A DNA stretch of 64,000 bases from Aplectana chamaeleonis (GCA_029168955.1 JAPDOI010000021.1:1891001-1955000); one strand, 5' to 3'; positions 37,501-47,069 are shown, counted from the stretch's first letter. Notes: generated by a model not told the origin, from the sequence alone. Translations and numbers: made by a program.

Positions 37501-40500
37501 TACGATAGCTAAAACCCGCATATTCTTGTGTCGAGGCCACAAGGGTGCAAATTCTGCGCGTATTCTACGTAAAAACGAAGGCTAAATTCGAGTCAGTGCT
37601 CTCTCTGACGCTAAACCCGTATATTCTCGCTACAAATTTGTAGCGAGAATCTACGGATTGAACGACGGCCTGTGTCGAAATGCAATCTCAAACCTGCGCT
37701 GGCTACGCGGAACACAGGGATGCCGTTCGAACAGTGTTGGCCCAGTCAACCCACGGATAACTGGACACTCTGCGGGTGGTCGTGGAGGGTGACCCCGCGT
37801 CGCTCTCTGGAAGACCTTGCTTAGGATAATTTTGGCCGCTGGTATGCTGCAGGCCGTGGGGAAGAAACGGCTATGCACTCGATCGCAGCAGGGATCGTCT
37901 TTCTAGTACGGATCAAGACTGGGTGGGTCGATCGACCGAGTGCTGCAACGAGAACATGCGTACAATATGCGAGTGCTGTAGCGAGAATTTACGTAGAAAA
38001 TGCGAGCGCTGTAGCTAAAATTTCACCAAGTGAGGCTAAACTTTCCGTAATTTACGTAAATTCTCGTGTCAAAATTAGACTAGACCAATTGTTTCACATC
38101 TGTGTACCCCGCAGACGTAACAGGATTCATACAAAGTCCAGAAATATCCAAGTATCTTATTCTCTGCCAACGCGTAGCTAGATGCCTCCGAGGGCGCGGA
38201 CTGAAACGCCGCCCCATTCCATGTAGCGAGAATTTACGGGTTTTAGCTACGATAGCTAAAACCCGCATATTCTTGTGTCGAGGTCACAAGGGTGCAAATT
38301 CTGCGCGTATTCTACGTAAAAACGAAGGCTAAATTCGAGTCAGTGCTCTCTCTGACGCTAAACCCGTATATTCTCGCTACAAATTTGTAGCGAGAATCTA
38401 CGGATTGAACGACGGCCTGTGTCGAAATGCAATCTCAAACCTGCGCTGGCTACGCGGAACACAGGGATGCCGTTCGAACAGTGTTGGCCCAGTCAACCCA
38501 CGGATAACTGGACACTCTGCGGGTGGTCGTGGTGGGTGACCCCGCGTCGCTCTCTGGAAGACCTTGCTTAGGATAATTTTGGCCGCTGGTATGCTGCAGG
38601 CCGTGGGGAAGAAACGGCTATGCACTCGATCGCAGCAGGGATCGTCTTTCTAGTACGGATCAAGACTGGGTGGGTCGATCGACCGAGTGCTGCAACGAGA
38701 ACATGCGTACAATATGCGAGTGCTGTAGCGAGAATTTACGTAGAAAATGCGAGCGCTGTTGCTAAAATTTCACCAACTGAGGCTAAACTTTCCGTAATTT
38801 ACGTAAATTCTCGTGTCAAAATTAGACTAGATGCCTCCGGAACCCTGGGCATCTCTGGTTTCCGTGTGAGGCATCTAGCTACGCGTTGGCGGAGTTGTTA
38901 GGTACATTAGTCGGAAGGTTTGCATCAAACAGTGGTCCATGGTTATTTTAAATCATGCAATATGTCTTTGACACGGTTCTACCGTGTAATAAATCAATCA
39001 ATATAAACCCTTTTTCAGGTTCAGTCAAGTTGAGGTATTTGGTCCCTTCGATCCACCAAAGCAGCTCACTTTTGAAGAGGTACTATTTTCTGAAGAGGCC
39101 CTGGCGATGTAGCCCTAGCTGCAAATCTCGCAGTAGAAATTTTTGCACTCTGCAGAGAAAAGCTAGAAAGGAAAATATTTCAAAGTTGATAGCGCGTAAA
39201 TTGTTGCTGTCCCTTGTATCGCAACACCGTATAGCAGCACACTCGCCCGCGCCGCCGCACTGTTGTTAAAAGTGTGGCGCTAGTTAATTTCGGCTCTATT
39301 TTTTTGGTTTTAGAAACGCATAATCTCTGTAAGGCCCTAGGCTAGCTTTGCCGCCATGATTCTATGGCATCTCGTCCCCATAGCCGTTCACCCTGGACCC
39401 AGAAATCGAAAATTGACCGTTAAGTGGTAGGTCTTCTTTAATCTTAGTGTTTGATGGATCAGGTATACTTAACCTATGCCTTGAAAGGGGAGGAAATTCC
39501 TACCTGGTCTTGTGCTATTTCGTTAGCGCAAATTTTCTGACTGCCATAATTCCACATTGAGCTTTATGCTAAATCTCCCTTTGGGCAGTAAGATTAGTAT
39601 GGCTACCGTATGGCTAGTATTTCCGCAGCTTCCACATGCTACGGCGCGAGGTGTGATACAAGTCAACTTTGGTCCGATCCCCCCCCCCCCCAAATCCCCT
39701 GATATCCTCACCCCCCCCCCCCTCCCTTCCCCGAATGGGGAGATAATGACCTTGTCCGGGAGGGGGGGGGGAGTCTTTAAATGTTTTTAAGGCCCTGAGG
39801 GCACACAGGTGCTGTTCCGGGTGCGAAAACAACATTTACAGGCCATAAAACGGCCAATGTCTCACCGTCGATTGCGTACCACGCGCTGCGCGACCGCACG
39901 CGCGTCGAAAGCGAACGAGTTTTGGCCGCCGCGGCGGCCGAAACGTCGCGCGGTGGCCAAAACTCGTCGCGCGGTGGCCAAAACTCGTCGCGCGGTGGCC
40001 AAAACTCGTCGCCCGGCGGCCAAAACTCGTTCGCCTCCGACGCGCGTGCGGTCGCGCAGCACGTGGTACGCAGTCGGCGGTGAGACATTGGCCGTTTTAT
40101 GGCCTGTAGATAGGACTATCCGTATCTGCAAACGTACCTAAAATTTACTGAACGCAGCTGCAAGCGGGCCTTTGAAAAAATATTAAAGCTAGTGTTGTAA
40201 TGAAAAAATTTCAAGAATTTTTCGAAACTGTTAGTAATGTTTTTTTTGCGTTGCAGCAACGTAGGGATAAGTCAAGTTCGGGACCCAAATAAGAGAGTAA
40301 GCCTTTTTAGATCCTTCGAAACGGCCTTTGGAAACTAATTTTTTGGTGTGATACAATCGATTTAACTTTTCTGAACTTTTCCTCACGTTGCTGCAACCCA
40401 AAAATCTTATTAACAATTTTGAACAAAACTTTTGAATTTTTCATTAAAATCCTAGACTCAAACATTTTTCCAAGGACTCAGGCTTATGTAACCTTTTTTC

Positions 40501-42450
40501 AGAACGCAGCTGCGTCTATGAAACTTTGGGTGTGTTTTTTTACGAATAGTCATATTCTAGATGTGTTTTTTGTACCCGAAACTACACCTGTGTGCCGAAT
40601 TTTGGTGAACGAAATTTCAAGAGATCTCACGGTGACCACGCTCTTCCAAATCAGTCAACTATCCATCGTTCCCCAACCTTGCAAAAATTTAGGCCTCTGG
40701 CGGTGCGATTGAATCCATCTTAGTGTGCGGATTTTCAAACCCTGTCGGAGTAAATGACGCTAGTACCATTTTTTATTTTTACTATTGTTATTACCACAAT
40801 TATTATTGTACACTAACATACTACTTCATTCTAACAGTATGGCTGTCAATACTCCCCCTTCCCTGGTGCGAGCCCATCTTGGTTCTTGGTTGAAGGTCCG
40901 ATCTCGTCTCCCTCCACCGGACGTCGGGAGGTCCGACCCCCTCCCTGTGATACAGCTCACCTTGCGCCGTAGCTTGCTGGTCTTTGGCTCCGATAGTACG
41001 ACTTCAGATTCAGACCTGCATGGATGTTTCAAAATGGGTTGAGTAGCTCTAAAGCCATTAACGACGATATCTCTCTCGGAGACAACGTATAAGCTATTGG
41101 ATGATCTCTAGTAAAATAGACCATATTGTTCGGTGAACATTTTGATCGAACAATTCCCGATGCTTAGGTTTGAAATTCGCCACAGGGTCAAGCGGTAACT
41201 GTCTCGCGGGACAACGAAAGGGGACGTAAAAATTTTCAGGAAGTTTGGTGGGGAGGGCGTTGAAATATAGGCCAAAAATAAAAAAAAACACTTCCGGAGG
41301 TTCGTCATCAAGGTAAGGCGGGTAGTGTTAACTACAAAAAAGTTATAGGAGAGCCAAAATGAAAGTTGCAATTTTTTCCGGATTCCAAAACTTTCAGAAT
41401 TTTTCGCCTGTGAGGTACATGAAATTACTTATTTATTCGAAAATTTAGGTAATCAATGCCCGAAAGCTTAGCTCCGCCGAAGTCCAGGACAACGGTCTGC
41501 TCGACCCTGATTCGCCGGGTTCTGCAGAATTGTGTTATCTGCAGCCAATTTCATACCTTATTTTTTTTATTTTTTGGCAATACCAGGGTCGAACGGCCGT
41601 TGGTGGAACCACGCCTCCATTCGTAAAATTAAACGAACCACCTCCGAAATTCTTAGTTCTGGTCCAAAGTTTTCATTGTTCTGCACAAATCCTTACGATC
41701 CACACCACCGCCTCTCTGTCGCGGCACAACTTTGTTTGTACCGAGTTAGTCATTTGGTCCTCATAGTAAAGAATGCAAACGAAACCCCTTGAAATGCCTT
41801 GAACAGGAAGTGTCTAGGGGCCTCACGTCTAGCTAGACTCTGGCCAACCCCTAGTGACCTGTGGATTTCGATTATCACTTGCAGCGGAGCGATGAGCCTC
41901 GGCGAAATATAATTGGTGATAGGGAGGTTCCGGCGAAAAAGCCACCGCTCTGAGCTGTGATAATCGAAAACAGGAGTTCACTTGAAATGAACCAGAGTCT
42001 AGTTACGTAGGAGTCTATTAACCAGGGTTCCCAGCAGAGAACACGGAATGGATTCGTTGTTCTTTCATTTCTCAGAAACTTCATCATTTGGAACCAGTCA
42101 AAATCGCTACTGTATACTTTCGCAATTCTCTTTAGGTGGAAGCTCGAGTATTAAAAGCTATCCGTGCTTGGGATAGGTTTCCCGCTGACAAGGACGCTCA
42201 GCTAAAGATTGAAGCCGATTTTGTCAAAGATTTGGGTTTTGATTCGCTCGATCAAGTACGTGTCATATTTTGTTGCGCATTTTCGAAGATTCTGTGAATG
42301 TTAAGTCGTAAATGGGTGTTATAGGTGGAGATTATGATGGCTGTCGAGGACGAATTCGGTTTCGAAATTCCTTTGGAGGACTCTGAGAAATTGAAAAGTC
42401 CCCGTGATGTCTTCAAGTATATCTGCGAACGAGAAGATGTGTTTGAATAG
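28501..42450 (+). CDS. ndab-1: Mitochondrial acyl carrier protein / complex I subunit NDUFAB1
   Basis: Four exons: 28501-28637, 39019-39079, 42136-42255 and 42325-42450. They total 444 nt, with junction phases 2, 0 and 0 all consistent, giving 147 aa (human protein about 156). Exon 1 is a typical mitochondrial presequence (MLGRSAMRVASRVAVYRRNF, many R/S, no acids). Exon 2 ends PPKQLTFEE. Exon 3 carries KDLGFDSLDQ, in which Ser103 is the expected 4'-phosphopantetheine attachment site. Exon 4 carries VEIMMAVEDEFGFEIP and ends at TAG 42448-42450. The protein carries acyl chains in mitochondrial type II fatty-acid synthesis, supports lipoate and Fe-S assembly, and is a complex I subunit (family knowledge). 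Intron 1 is 10381 bases and contains two Gypsy-like fragments, LINE relics and three hAT MITEs. Intron 2 (3056 bases) holds a palindrome and two MITEs. Exon 2 is short and is supported by phase and by the family's LTL/LTF-E motif. Confidence 0.93.
29030..29178. repeat. Fold-back MITE
   Basis: CCACGGCCTGTTTCCTCAAG and a following A-rich tract pair with the inverted TCTTGAGGACACAGGCCACGG. The inner stem includes GGCGGTTTAA/TTAAACCGCC. Confidence 0.75.
29220..29640. repeat. Relic related to the 1.4-kb and Tc5-like repeats
   Basis: GGTGCTGATTACAAATCCGAGG, CATTTGTCGATTTTTC and GGTATATGGTAGTCTGG follow the same order as TGCTGAACACGAATCTG, TTTGTCGATT and TATACGGTAGTTTGG at 14980-15180 and 58200-58420. 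It is a diverged partial copy in ACP intron 1. Confidence 0.55.
29860..30168. mobile_element. hAT-type MITE, 309 bp
   Basis: The ends are CAGGGTCAAGCGGGG and CCCCGCTTGACCCTG. An exact 8-bp duplication CTTCCTCG lies at 29852-29859 and 30169-30176. It is inserted in the LINE relic. Confidence 0.9.
30478..30772. mobile_element. hAT-type MITE, 295 bp
   Basis: The ends are CAGGGATGAGCAGGG and CTGCTCAACCCTG. An exact duplication ACTCCAAT lies at 30470-30477 and 30773-30780. Internal sequence matches 2329-2661. Confidence 0.9.
31065..31340. mobile_element. hAT-type MITE, 276 bp
   Basis: The ends are CAGGGCTGAGCAGGG and CTGCTCAACCCTG. An exact duplication GCCCGAAG lies at 31057-31064 and 31341-31348. 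Confidence 0.9.
31430..32113. other. No gene recognised (ACP intron 1)
   Basis: About 680 bases with short overlapping frames on both strands. I see no element boundary or exon. Confidence 0.4.
32114..34578 (-). pseudogene. Ty3/Gypsy-like (Cer-type) LTR retrotransposon: integrase and downstream region
   Basis: The 360-codon frame 34578-33496 is a retroelement integrase. An N-terminal H-H-C-C zinc-binding segment (HSSLLAGHFAP, then ECKNC) is followed by the DDE core: first Asp in MIGIDILEM, second in SDQGGEL, Glu in RENGVIERFN. Downstream on the same strand, frames at 33067-32615 and 32548-32114 (the latter Lys/Pro-rich, KKKKPTK) look like a continuation of the polyprotein, but frame changes separate them. 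The RT, RNase H and gag parts are absent. The 5' side is cut at about 34590, where a LINE fragment begins. No LTR is recognised. The element is dead and lies inside ACP intron 1. Confidence 0.85.
34590..35389 (-). pseudogene. LINE 3' fragment (zinc-knuckle family)
   Basis: On minus: EKLNILRALGGTSWGSSRET, ILQPALEYAAPVWQHL, LQRVQNTALRIATGC and HLHAEACILPV, then in a new frame LRLLREEHTQFVRGYL, PPRVCETESQLGRRAR and the knuckle CPDCGAPGHDTAHLF. This is the post-RT region of CR1/Jockey-like LINEs. The short A-rich 3' tail (AAAGAAGAAGAAAAAG) runs into the Gypsy integrase at about 34600, as expected for target-primed insertion into that element. Confidence 0.85.
35354..37054 (+). pseudogene. Ty3/Gypsy LTR retrotransposon: RNase H and integrase, 5' truncated
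   Basis: The + frame from 35354 starts inside the RNase H domain (LRTDHKPLLAIFG, then QADGLSRL). The integrase follows, with zinc-binding HNGHPGIVRM...CADCQ (about 35865-35985), the first catalytic Asp in VHVDFAGLL (about 36045), and after a single in-frame stop TAA at 36188-36190, the second Asp in VSDNGTQL and the Glu in HPQSNGQAERF (about 36300-36330). A further frame change near 36640 precedes the C-terminal GPY/F-like part (VDIGGKKVRKHANQMRG). Everything upstream of the RNase H was replaced by the LINE fragment. The 3' end carries a polypurine tract, AAAAGGGAGG, at 37045-37054 directly before the LTR. The breaks are described only; the element is not functional as it stands. Confidence 0.88.
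37055..37375 (+). repeat. 3' LTR, 321 bp
   Basis: It begins TGTTGTGATG right after the polypurine tract and ends GACGTAACA, so it has TGTT...AACA inverted ends. A TATAAACC box-like sequence lies at 37150 and AATAAACC near 37332. No matching 5' LTR is present in the window. Confidence 0.8.
37338..38831. repeat. 747-bp tandem duplication spanning the LTR end and downstream repeat
   Basis: 37338-38084 and 38085-38831 are aligned at a constant 747-base offset, with only about four substitutions visible. The unit starts inside the LTR (CCAATTGTTTCACATC) and includes a palindrome-rich segment with GGGTTTTAGCTACGATAGCTAAAACCC. Confidence 0.95.
38166..38889. mobile_element. TIR element, 724 bp (one left end duplicated at 37419)
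   Basis: GCCAACGCGTAGCTAGATGC begins the left end (37419 and again 38166). The right end GAGGCATCTAGCTACGCGTTGGC at 38867-38889 is its complement over 23 bp. It has internal AGCGAGAATTTACG-type inverted motifs and no coding frame. Confidence 0.7.
38960..39006 (+). repeat. RTE 3' end fragment
   Basis: GTCTTTGACACGGTTCTACC and the following AATAAATCAATCAAT match the 3' end of the RTE element at 6575-6620. It ends 13 bases before ACP exon 2. Confidence 0.8.
39660..39840. repeat. Low-complexity C-rich and G-rich tracts
   Basis: Runs of 12 or more C (39679-39691, 39709-39722) are followed by a G run near 39761-39771 in ACP intron 2. Confidence 0.8.
39839..40106. mobile_element. TA-flanked palindromic MITE, 268 bp, with internal tandem repeat
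   Basis: The ends are CAGGCCATAAAACGGCC and GGCCGTTTTATGGCCTG, with TA at 39837-39838 and 40107-40108. The inner arms contain the CGACCGCACGCGCGTCG complement. The loop side holds three to four copies of a 21-bp unit, GTGGCCAAAACTCGTCGCGCG. Confidence 0.9.
41183..41509. mobile_element. hAT-type MITE, 327 bp
   Basis: The ends are CAGGGTCAAGCGG and CTGCTCGACCCTG. The flanks ATTCGCCA and ATTCGCCG match at 7 of 8 bases. It lies in ACP intron 2. Confidence 0.82.
41836..41999. mobile_element. TA-flanked MITE, 164 bp (related to 46107-46269)
   Basis: The ends are GACTCTGG and CCAGAGTC, with TA on both sides. Internal GCAGCGGAGCG, CCTCGGCGAAATATAA and AAAAGCCACCGCTC are shared with the 46.1-kb copy. 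It lies 136 bases before ACP exon 3. Confidence 0.82.
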
Positions 42451-42732
42451 TCGTGTGCATTGCATGCTTATTCTTTGGTCAGATTTAGATTATGTACAGT
42501 TGAGATTTTTGTAGGCCTGCTGGCTTCGATATCGAAGCTACTAGACGGTTTATTTAAGTGTGTTCTATTCGATGTGGTGAGCAAAGTTTTCTGTCTGCTC
42601 TGCGTTCGCGTAATTATTGTGGAATACCTGCGAATAAGTGCCCTTAATGTACATGCAGAATCTACCCGGGCTTCTGCCGGTCATATGCTGAGGGTACTTC
42701 TTTCTGTGGGCTCAGCAGACCGTGAAAATAGA

Positions 42733-42965
42733 TGAAAGGAATCATGTCCAACATGCTGACAATCGGGACATTTCTTCTTATCGGTCACAACGAGCATCTT
42801 CTCATAGGCGTAGGAAGGCGGCCACAGCGCACGGCTTTTTCCACATATCCAGAGCTGTCAGTGAAGTTGGTCGAGCTGGGCCCGAAAATAAATGTAATGA
42901 ATCATGCCCTGTGCCGTTGCAGTCAGGACATACGTCGGGGATCGATGGATCGATCGTATGGGCAT
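42733..42965 (-). pseudogene. LINE zinc-knuckle fragments, two in tandem
   Basis: On minus, the first reads IDPSIPDVCPDCNGTGHDSL and then LTALDMWKKPCAVAAFLRL. Immediately after comes a second partial copy, CPDCQHVGHDSFHLFS, preceded by a foreign 37-bp patch (42772-42808). Both are the extreme C-terminus of the same LINE family as 51.7-55.7 kb. Confidence 0.75.
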
Positions 42966-43029
42966 AGTATACATTGGATCCGATTCGGATAATTTCGGAT
43001 ATCCGTCCGAATGATTCGAAATTTTGACG

Positions 43030-43270
43030 ACTCGGTATCCGAATCACCGAAAAAACGCGAAATCTGAATCGAACCGAAATCCGAATCACGGAAAAATGGT
43101 CAAATCCGAATCGAACCGAAATCTGAATCACCGAGAAAAGGCCAAATCCGAATCGAACCGAAATCCGAATCACCGAAAAAACGGCAAATCCGAATCGAAC
43201 CGAAATCCGAATCACCCAAAAAACGGCAAATTCGAATCGAACCGAAATCCGAATCACCGAATTGTACCAG
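43030..43270. repeat. Minisatellite, CCGAATCACCGAAAAAACGG-type, about 42-bp unit
   Basis: Five units, each with CCGAATCACCGAAAAA..., AAATCCGAATCGAACCGAAAT, run in tandem. Degenerate ATCCGAAT-type sequence flanks both sides. The same unit forms the array at 51480-51715. Confidence 0.92.
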
Positions 43271-43422
43271 GATTCGATTCATGATTCGGATTCCGATTAT
43301 CCGAAATGCGTCCCGATTCGGTTCAGTCCTGCTACTTCATAGTATCCAACAGTGACCCGACGCGCGACAGCGACACAGACGAGCGCGCGACATTTCGAAA
43401 CTTTTCTAAAAGTTTCTGCTCA

Positions 43423-43567
43423 CAGTCGGCATGGATCCTAGTGATACTTTGCGTTCCCTATTGCAGGTTGGTCTAAACCCGGTGTCATATGCTATAGCAT
43501 AGGCCCACCGAGTTTGCGCCAACCTTCAATGGCGAACGCAAAATGTCACTAGGATCTATGCCGACTG
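43423..43567. mobile_element. 145-bp MITE, copy 1
   Basis: CAGTCGGCATGGATCCTAG pairs with CTAGGATCTATGCCGACTG. It is the same length and internal structure as 47572-47716 and 49264-49408. Confidence 0.85.
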
Positions 43568-44427
<860 letters not shown>

Positions 44428-44758
44428 ACTATCATCTACAAAGGTACTGCTCATGTACACAACGGAGAAACTCCAAGAACAACGACATCTACAAAACCCC
44501 ATAAGGATTCGAAGAGACGTTTCGCAATATAGGATTTTCTTAGCAAATCAATGCAAACCACGTATTAATTAAAAACCTGAGACGCAATTACTGCGAGAAG
44601 TTGACACGTAGAATGTAATCACAATCGCAAATATTTAGAAGGCACAATCAAGAGATGAAAATGGAAATTAAAAAATCACGTATTAAATGAATTACAAAGG
44701 GAAATCGTGGCTGTTCCCAAATCTGTCTACAGTCCTTCCTCGTTGACATGCGTCTCAC

Positions 44759-45673
44759 CGTCACCCAAACGGGCCATTTGGCTCTACGCTGAAAAGAGGG
44801 TAAGCATTAGAATTAAACCAAATACTTTAGAGTACGAAATCGTGGAACAAAAATTGATCTCACATCTGAAGGGATCCAGCCGAGTGCTCTATTCCTCGCA
44901 TCGTACGTTTACAAGCGCACATCTTGCCTAGAATGACGAAGTTTCAAAATTCAGAAAAAAACAGTCAATAATTGTATATATTAGTGAAGAAATTCATACA
45001 AGCTCACCGTGCATTCGACATGAGTGATGTAGTCGCCTTCACTGTCCAAACGTTCAAACAAAGCTTTTTGGCTCGATTCTGTAATATAGATTCCTGTTCG
45101 TAACCGAGTATCGAAGGTTGACAGTCCTGTAGTAGGAACTTATACTCACTTATAGAGCTATTCAGCGAACATTCTGATCTTTGTGGTAGGATCCAATCGA
45201 GCCCGTCTCGCTCCTTCCTAAAAACCAAGTATCTGCACAATAGTATGTTCGAAAGAGGGACTTATTTGAGAATTATGGGGGAAAATCAATGTTACGCTGC
45301 TGCTTTTCTTCATCTTTCAAGAAAGAAACTTTCCGACTCAAACACCTCTTTTTTTTTTGGTAAAAATGCATGAAACGGTAGTTTGCGCTGCAGGCCTCTG
45401 TTTCATTACCCTCTTGTTTCTGGAGCAGGTCTAGCGATAAGTGGTCCCCCTTCCCAACTGGCCATCCTTCCCATTGGCAAAGGTCCGGAGGATAATTAAC
45501 AGGTAATACAGCGACGCGATGCACAAGGTAAAGGTCAACAAACGACCTTTGGAGAACGTGAGAGTAAGATAAAATGAAGCGGATCATGTCCAGCTTCAGT
45601 TTCGCTGCTAAAATCGACAAATTCACCTACTTTCTTCAACCCAGAGTGGAAATTTGCTAACGGCTTCGAACAT
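44759..45673 (-). CDS. Unrecognised protein-coding gene, probable second gene of an operon
   Basis: Exons on minus: 45673-45631, 45607-45547, 45217-45150, 45126-45008 and 44788-44759. The phases fit throughout. The start ATG at 45673 lies 11 bases after a CTTTGCCTTAG acceptor. The product begins MFEAVSKFPLWVEE, continues KLKLDMIRFILSYSHVLQ, RDGLDWILPQRSE, LSTFDTRLRTGIYITESSQK and ALFERLDSEGDYITHVECT, then RRAKWPVWVT. It has no signal peptide or membrane segment. I do not recognise the family. The donor after 45547 is GTCGTT, which is atypical, so the exon 2/3 junction is the weakest point. The last exon(s) beyond 44759 were not found. It starts 85 bp downstream of the stop of the preceding gene. 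Confidence 0.55.
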
Positions 45674-45758
45674 TGGAATTCAACCTAAGGCAAAGAGAAC
45701 CTCAATTAACATCCACATACTGAACTAACAGTTCCATAAAAAGAGCGACGAAAAATAA

Positions 45759-46103
45759 CTAACCAGTGTATCTAAGTACATCTAGATATGTAGGAAAGTT
45801 ACACCAGAGGAATTTCTGAAATGGTTTTTCTGAAACTCGATAGAGCAAAAAAACAGTAAACACCATAAGTGAAATGGTGAAATTAAAGGTAAGAATGAAA
45901 AGAAGTACAATATCCACCACAAAGTCGAAGAGTGCGTTCAATTGGATTCCAGCCAAGCGACGCGCATTTTGGTCCCGCGGATCCTCCGAAATGAACTCCG
46001 CCCACAAATCCTGGCGGGGGTAGACGCGCGCAGGGGTCAATGCACCGAATGCACCCAAATTTTGCGCGGCTGCCCCGCTCTGAATGCCAGAGCTTTGTGA
46101 TTG
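45759..46103 (-). CDS. Unrecognised gene, last exons, probable upstream gene of the operon
   Basis: Exon 46103-45909 encodes a Ser/Gln/Ala-rich start and then ALTPARVYPRQDLWAEFISE, DPRDQNARRLAGIQLNALF and DFVVDI. A phase-0 intron (GTACTT...TTTCAG, 45908-45816) leads to 45815-45759, encoding KFLWCNFPTYLDVLRYTG and a TAG stop. The acceptor of the first exon is formed at the edge of the MITE at 46107-46269, so whether 46103 is the native exon boundary is unclear. Earlier exons were not found. I do not recognise the family. Without splicing, the intron translates to a hydrophobic run that could be mistaken for a membrane segment. Confidence 0.5.
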   Translation of the reverse strand, partial: QSQSSGIQSGAAAQNLGAFGALTPARVYPRQDLWAEFISEDPRDQNARRLAGIQLNALFDFVVDIVLLFILTFNFTISLMVFTVFLLYRVSEKPFQKFLWCNFPTYLDVLRYTG

Positions 46104-46106
46104 CTA

Positions 46107-46269
46107 AACTCTGGCACCGCCGTAGTGACCTGTTGTTTCGATCAATACCAGCAGCGGAGCGGTGGGCCTCGGTGAAATATAACTAGTGATAAGGAGGTTC
46201 CGACGAAAAAGCCACCGCTCCGCGCTGTGATAATCGAAATCAACAGGTCACTACGGCGGTACCAGAGTT
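46107..46269. mobile_element. TA-flanked MITE, 163 bp
   Basis: AACTCTGGCACCGCCGTAGT pairs with ACTACGGCGGTACCAGAGTT. The arms also share GACCTGTTG/CAACAGGTC and TTTCGAT/ATCGAAA. TA lies on both sides. It is related to 41836-41999. Confidence 0.9.
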
Positions 46270-46816
46270 TAACTCGTATTGTTTCACATCATGAAGTGCG
46301 AAAAAAACTGTGGTGGTAGTGAATGGGCTTTCAACGCGAGGAAACCCACCTTTTAGATGCGAATTTACCACCAGCTTTATGCGAGTAAACCGCCAGACTT
46401 ATGCGAGCTGATCAAACTTTCTGTTAGATTAAAGGCAGGGTTTTCGATAAAAACGACTTTTGAGCTCTTTTCTTGAGAATGTAGGTTTGGCCATCACAAA
46501 AATAAAAATAAGTGAAAAAACCCGGAAATTCGTGGGAAAAAAGCTCAAAAACAAAGTATAACAACTAATTACCGGTGTCGGCCAGCCCCCTAATTAACCA
46601 GATTTTCATTAATGCTGGCTTATCCGCCTTTAATTTTGCTGCTAAAGTAGTCAGTAACCTCCAGGAATGCTCAGAAATCACTTAAGAAGCAAAATAAAAG
46701 TTGACAAAACCGGCATTTACACAAATCTCTATAATTGGGGGCGGAAGGACACCAATCAATAACTGGTTACTGAGCGTTCTTTCTCCAATTTTTTACTTAT
46801 ATTCACATTTGTGTCC

Positions 46817-47069
46817 CACACATTTCTTAACCTGATCCCGTTCGAAGGGAAATTGGACTTGGCACATGTGAAGGGATTGAAAAATCGACTTTCCCGGATT
46901 GGGCTGCCACAGTGCTTATTTGAAAGAGGATCAGAAAGTAAAGTTGTGGGCCAAGTCCCAGGTCGATTGGTCCCGTTTGAGCGGAGAAAGGGACGTCGCT
47001 GGTGTTTTCGTTCACTCGATTTTTCCGTCAACCCTATATGCCTTGCTTGCAGGTTAAGAAATGTGTGTG
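46817..47069. mobile_element. Small TIR element, about 250 bp
   Basis: CACACATTTCTTAACCTG at 46817 pairs with CAGGTTAAGAAATGTGTGTG at 47050-47069. The open frames through it on both strands are not credible genes. Confidence 0.65.

Noticed and set aside
39777..40141. Three overlapping 89-110 codon frames rich in Arg and Ala on both strands
   Set aside because: They arise from the palindromic MITE and its 21-bp tandem repeat, so both strands stay open by symmetry.
43030..43270. Regular repeats with spacer-like intervals resembling a CRISPR array
   Set aside because: The units are contiguous minisatellite repeats with no unique spacers, in a eukaryotic genome. The same unit recurs at 51.5 kb next to a LINE.
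43024..43284. Minisatellite open frames on both strands as low-complexity proteins
   Set aside because: The 42-bp unit is a multiple of three, so every frame without a stop stays open. They run into LINE sequence rather than a gene.
45816..45908. Transmembrane segment in the upstream operon gene
   Set aside because: The hydrophobic run is best read as an intron with GTACTT and TTTCAG ends; splicing it keeps phase and gives a more ordinary protein.
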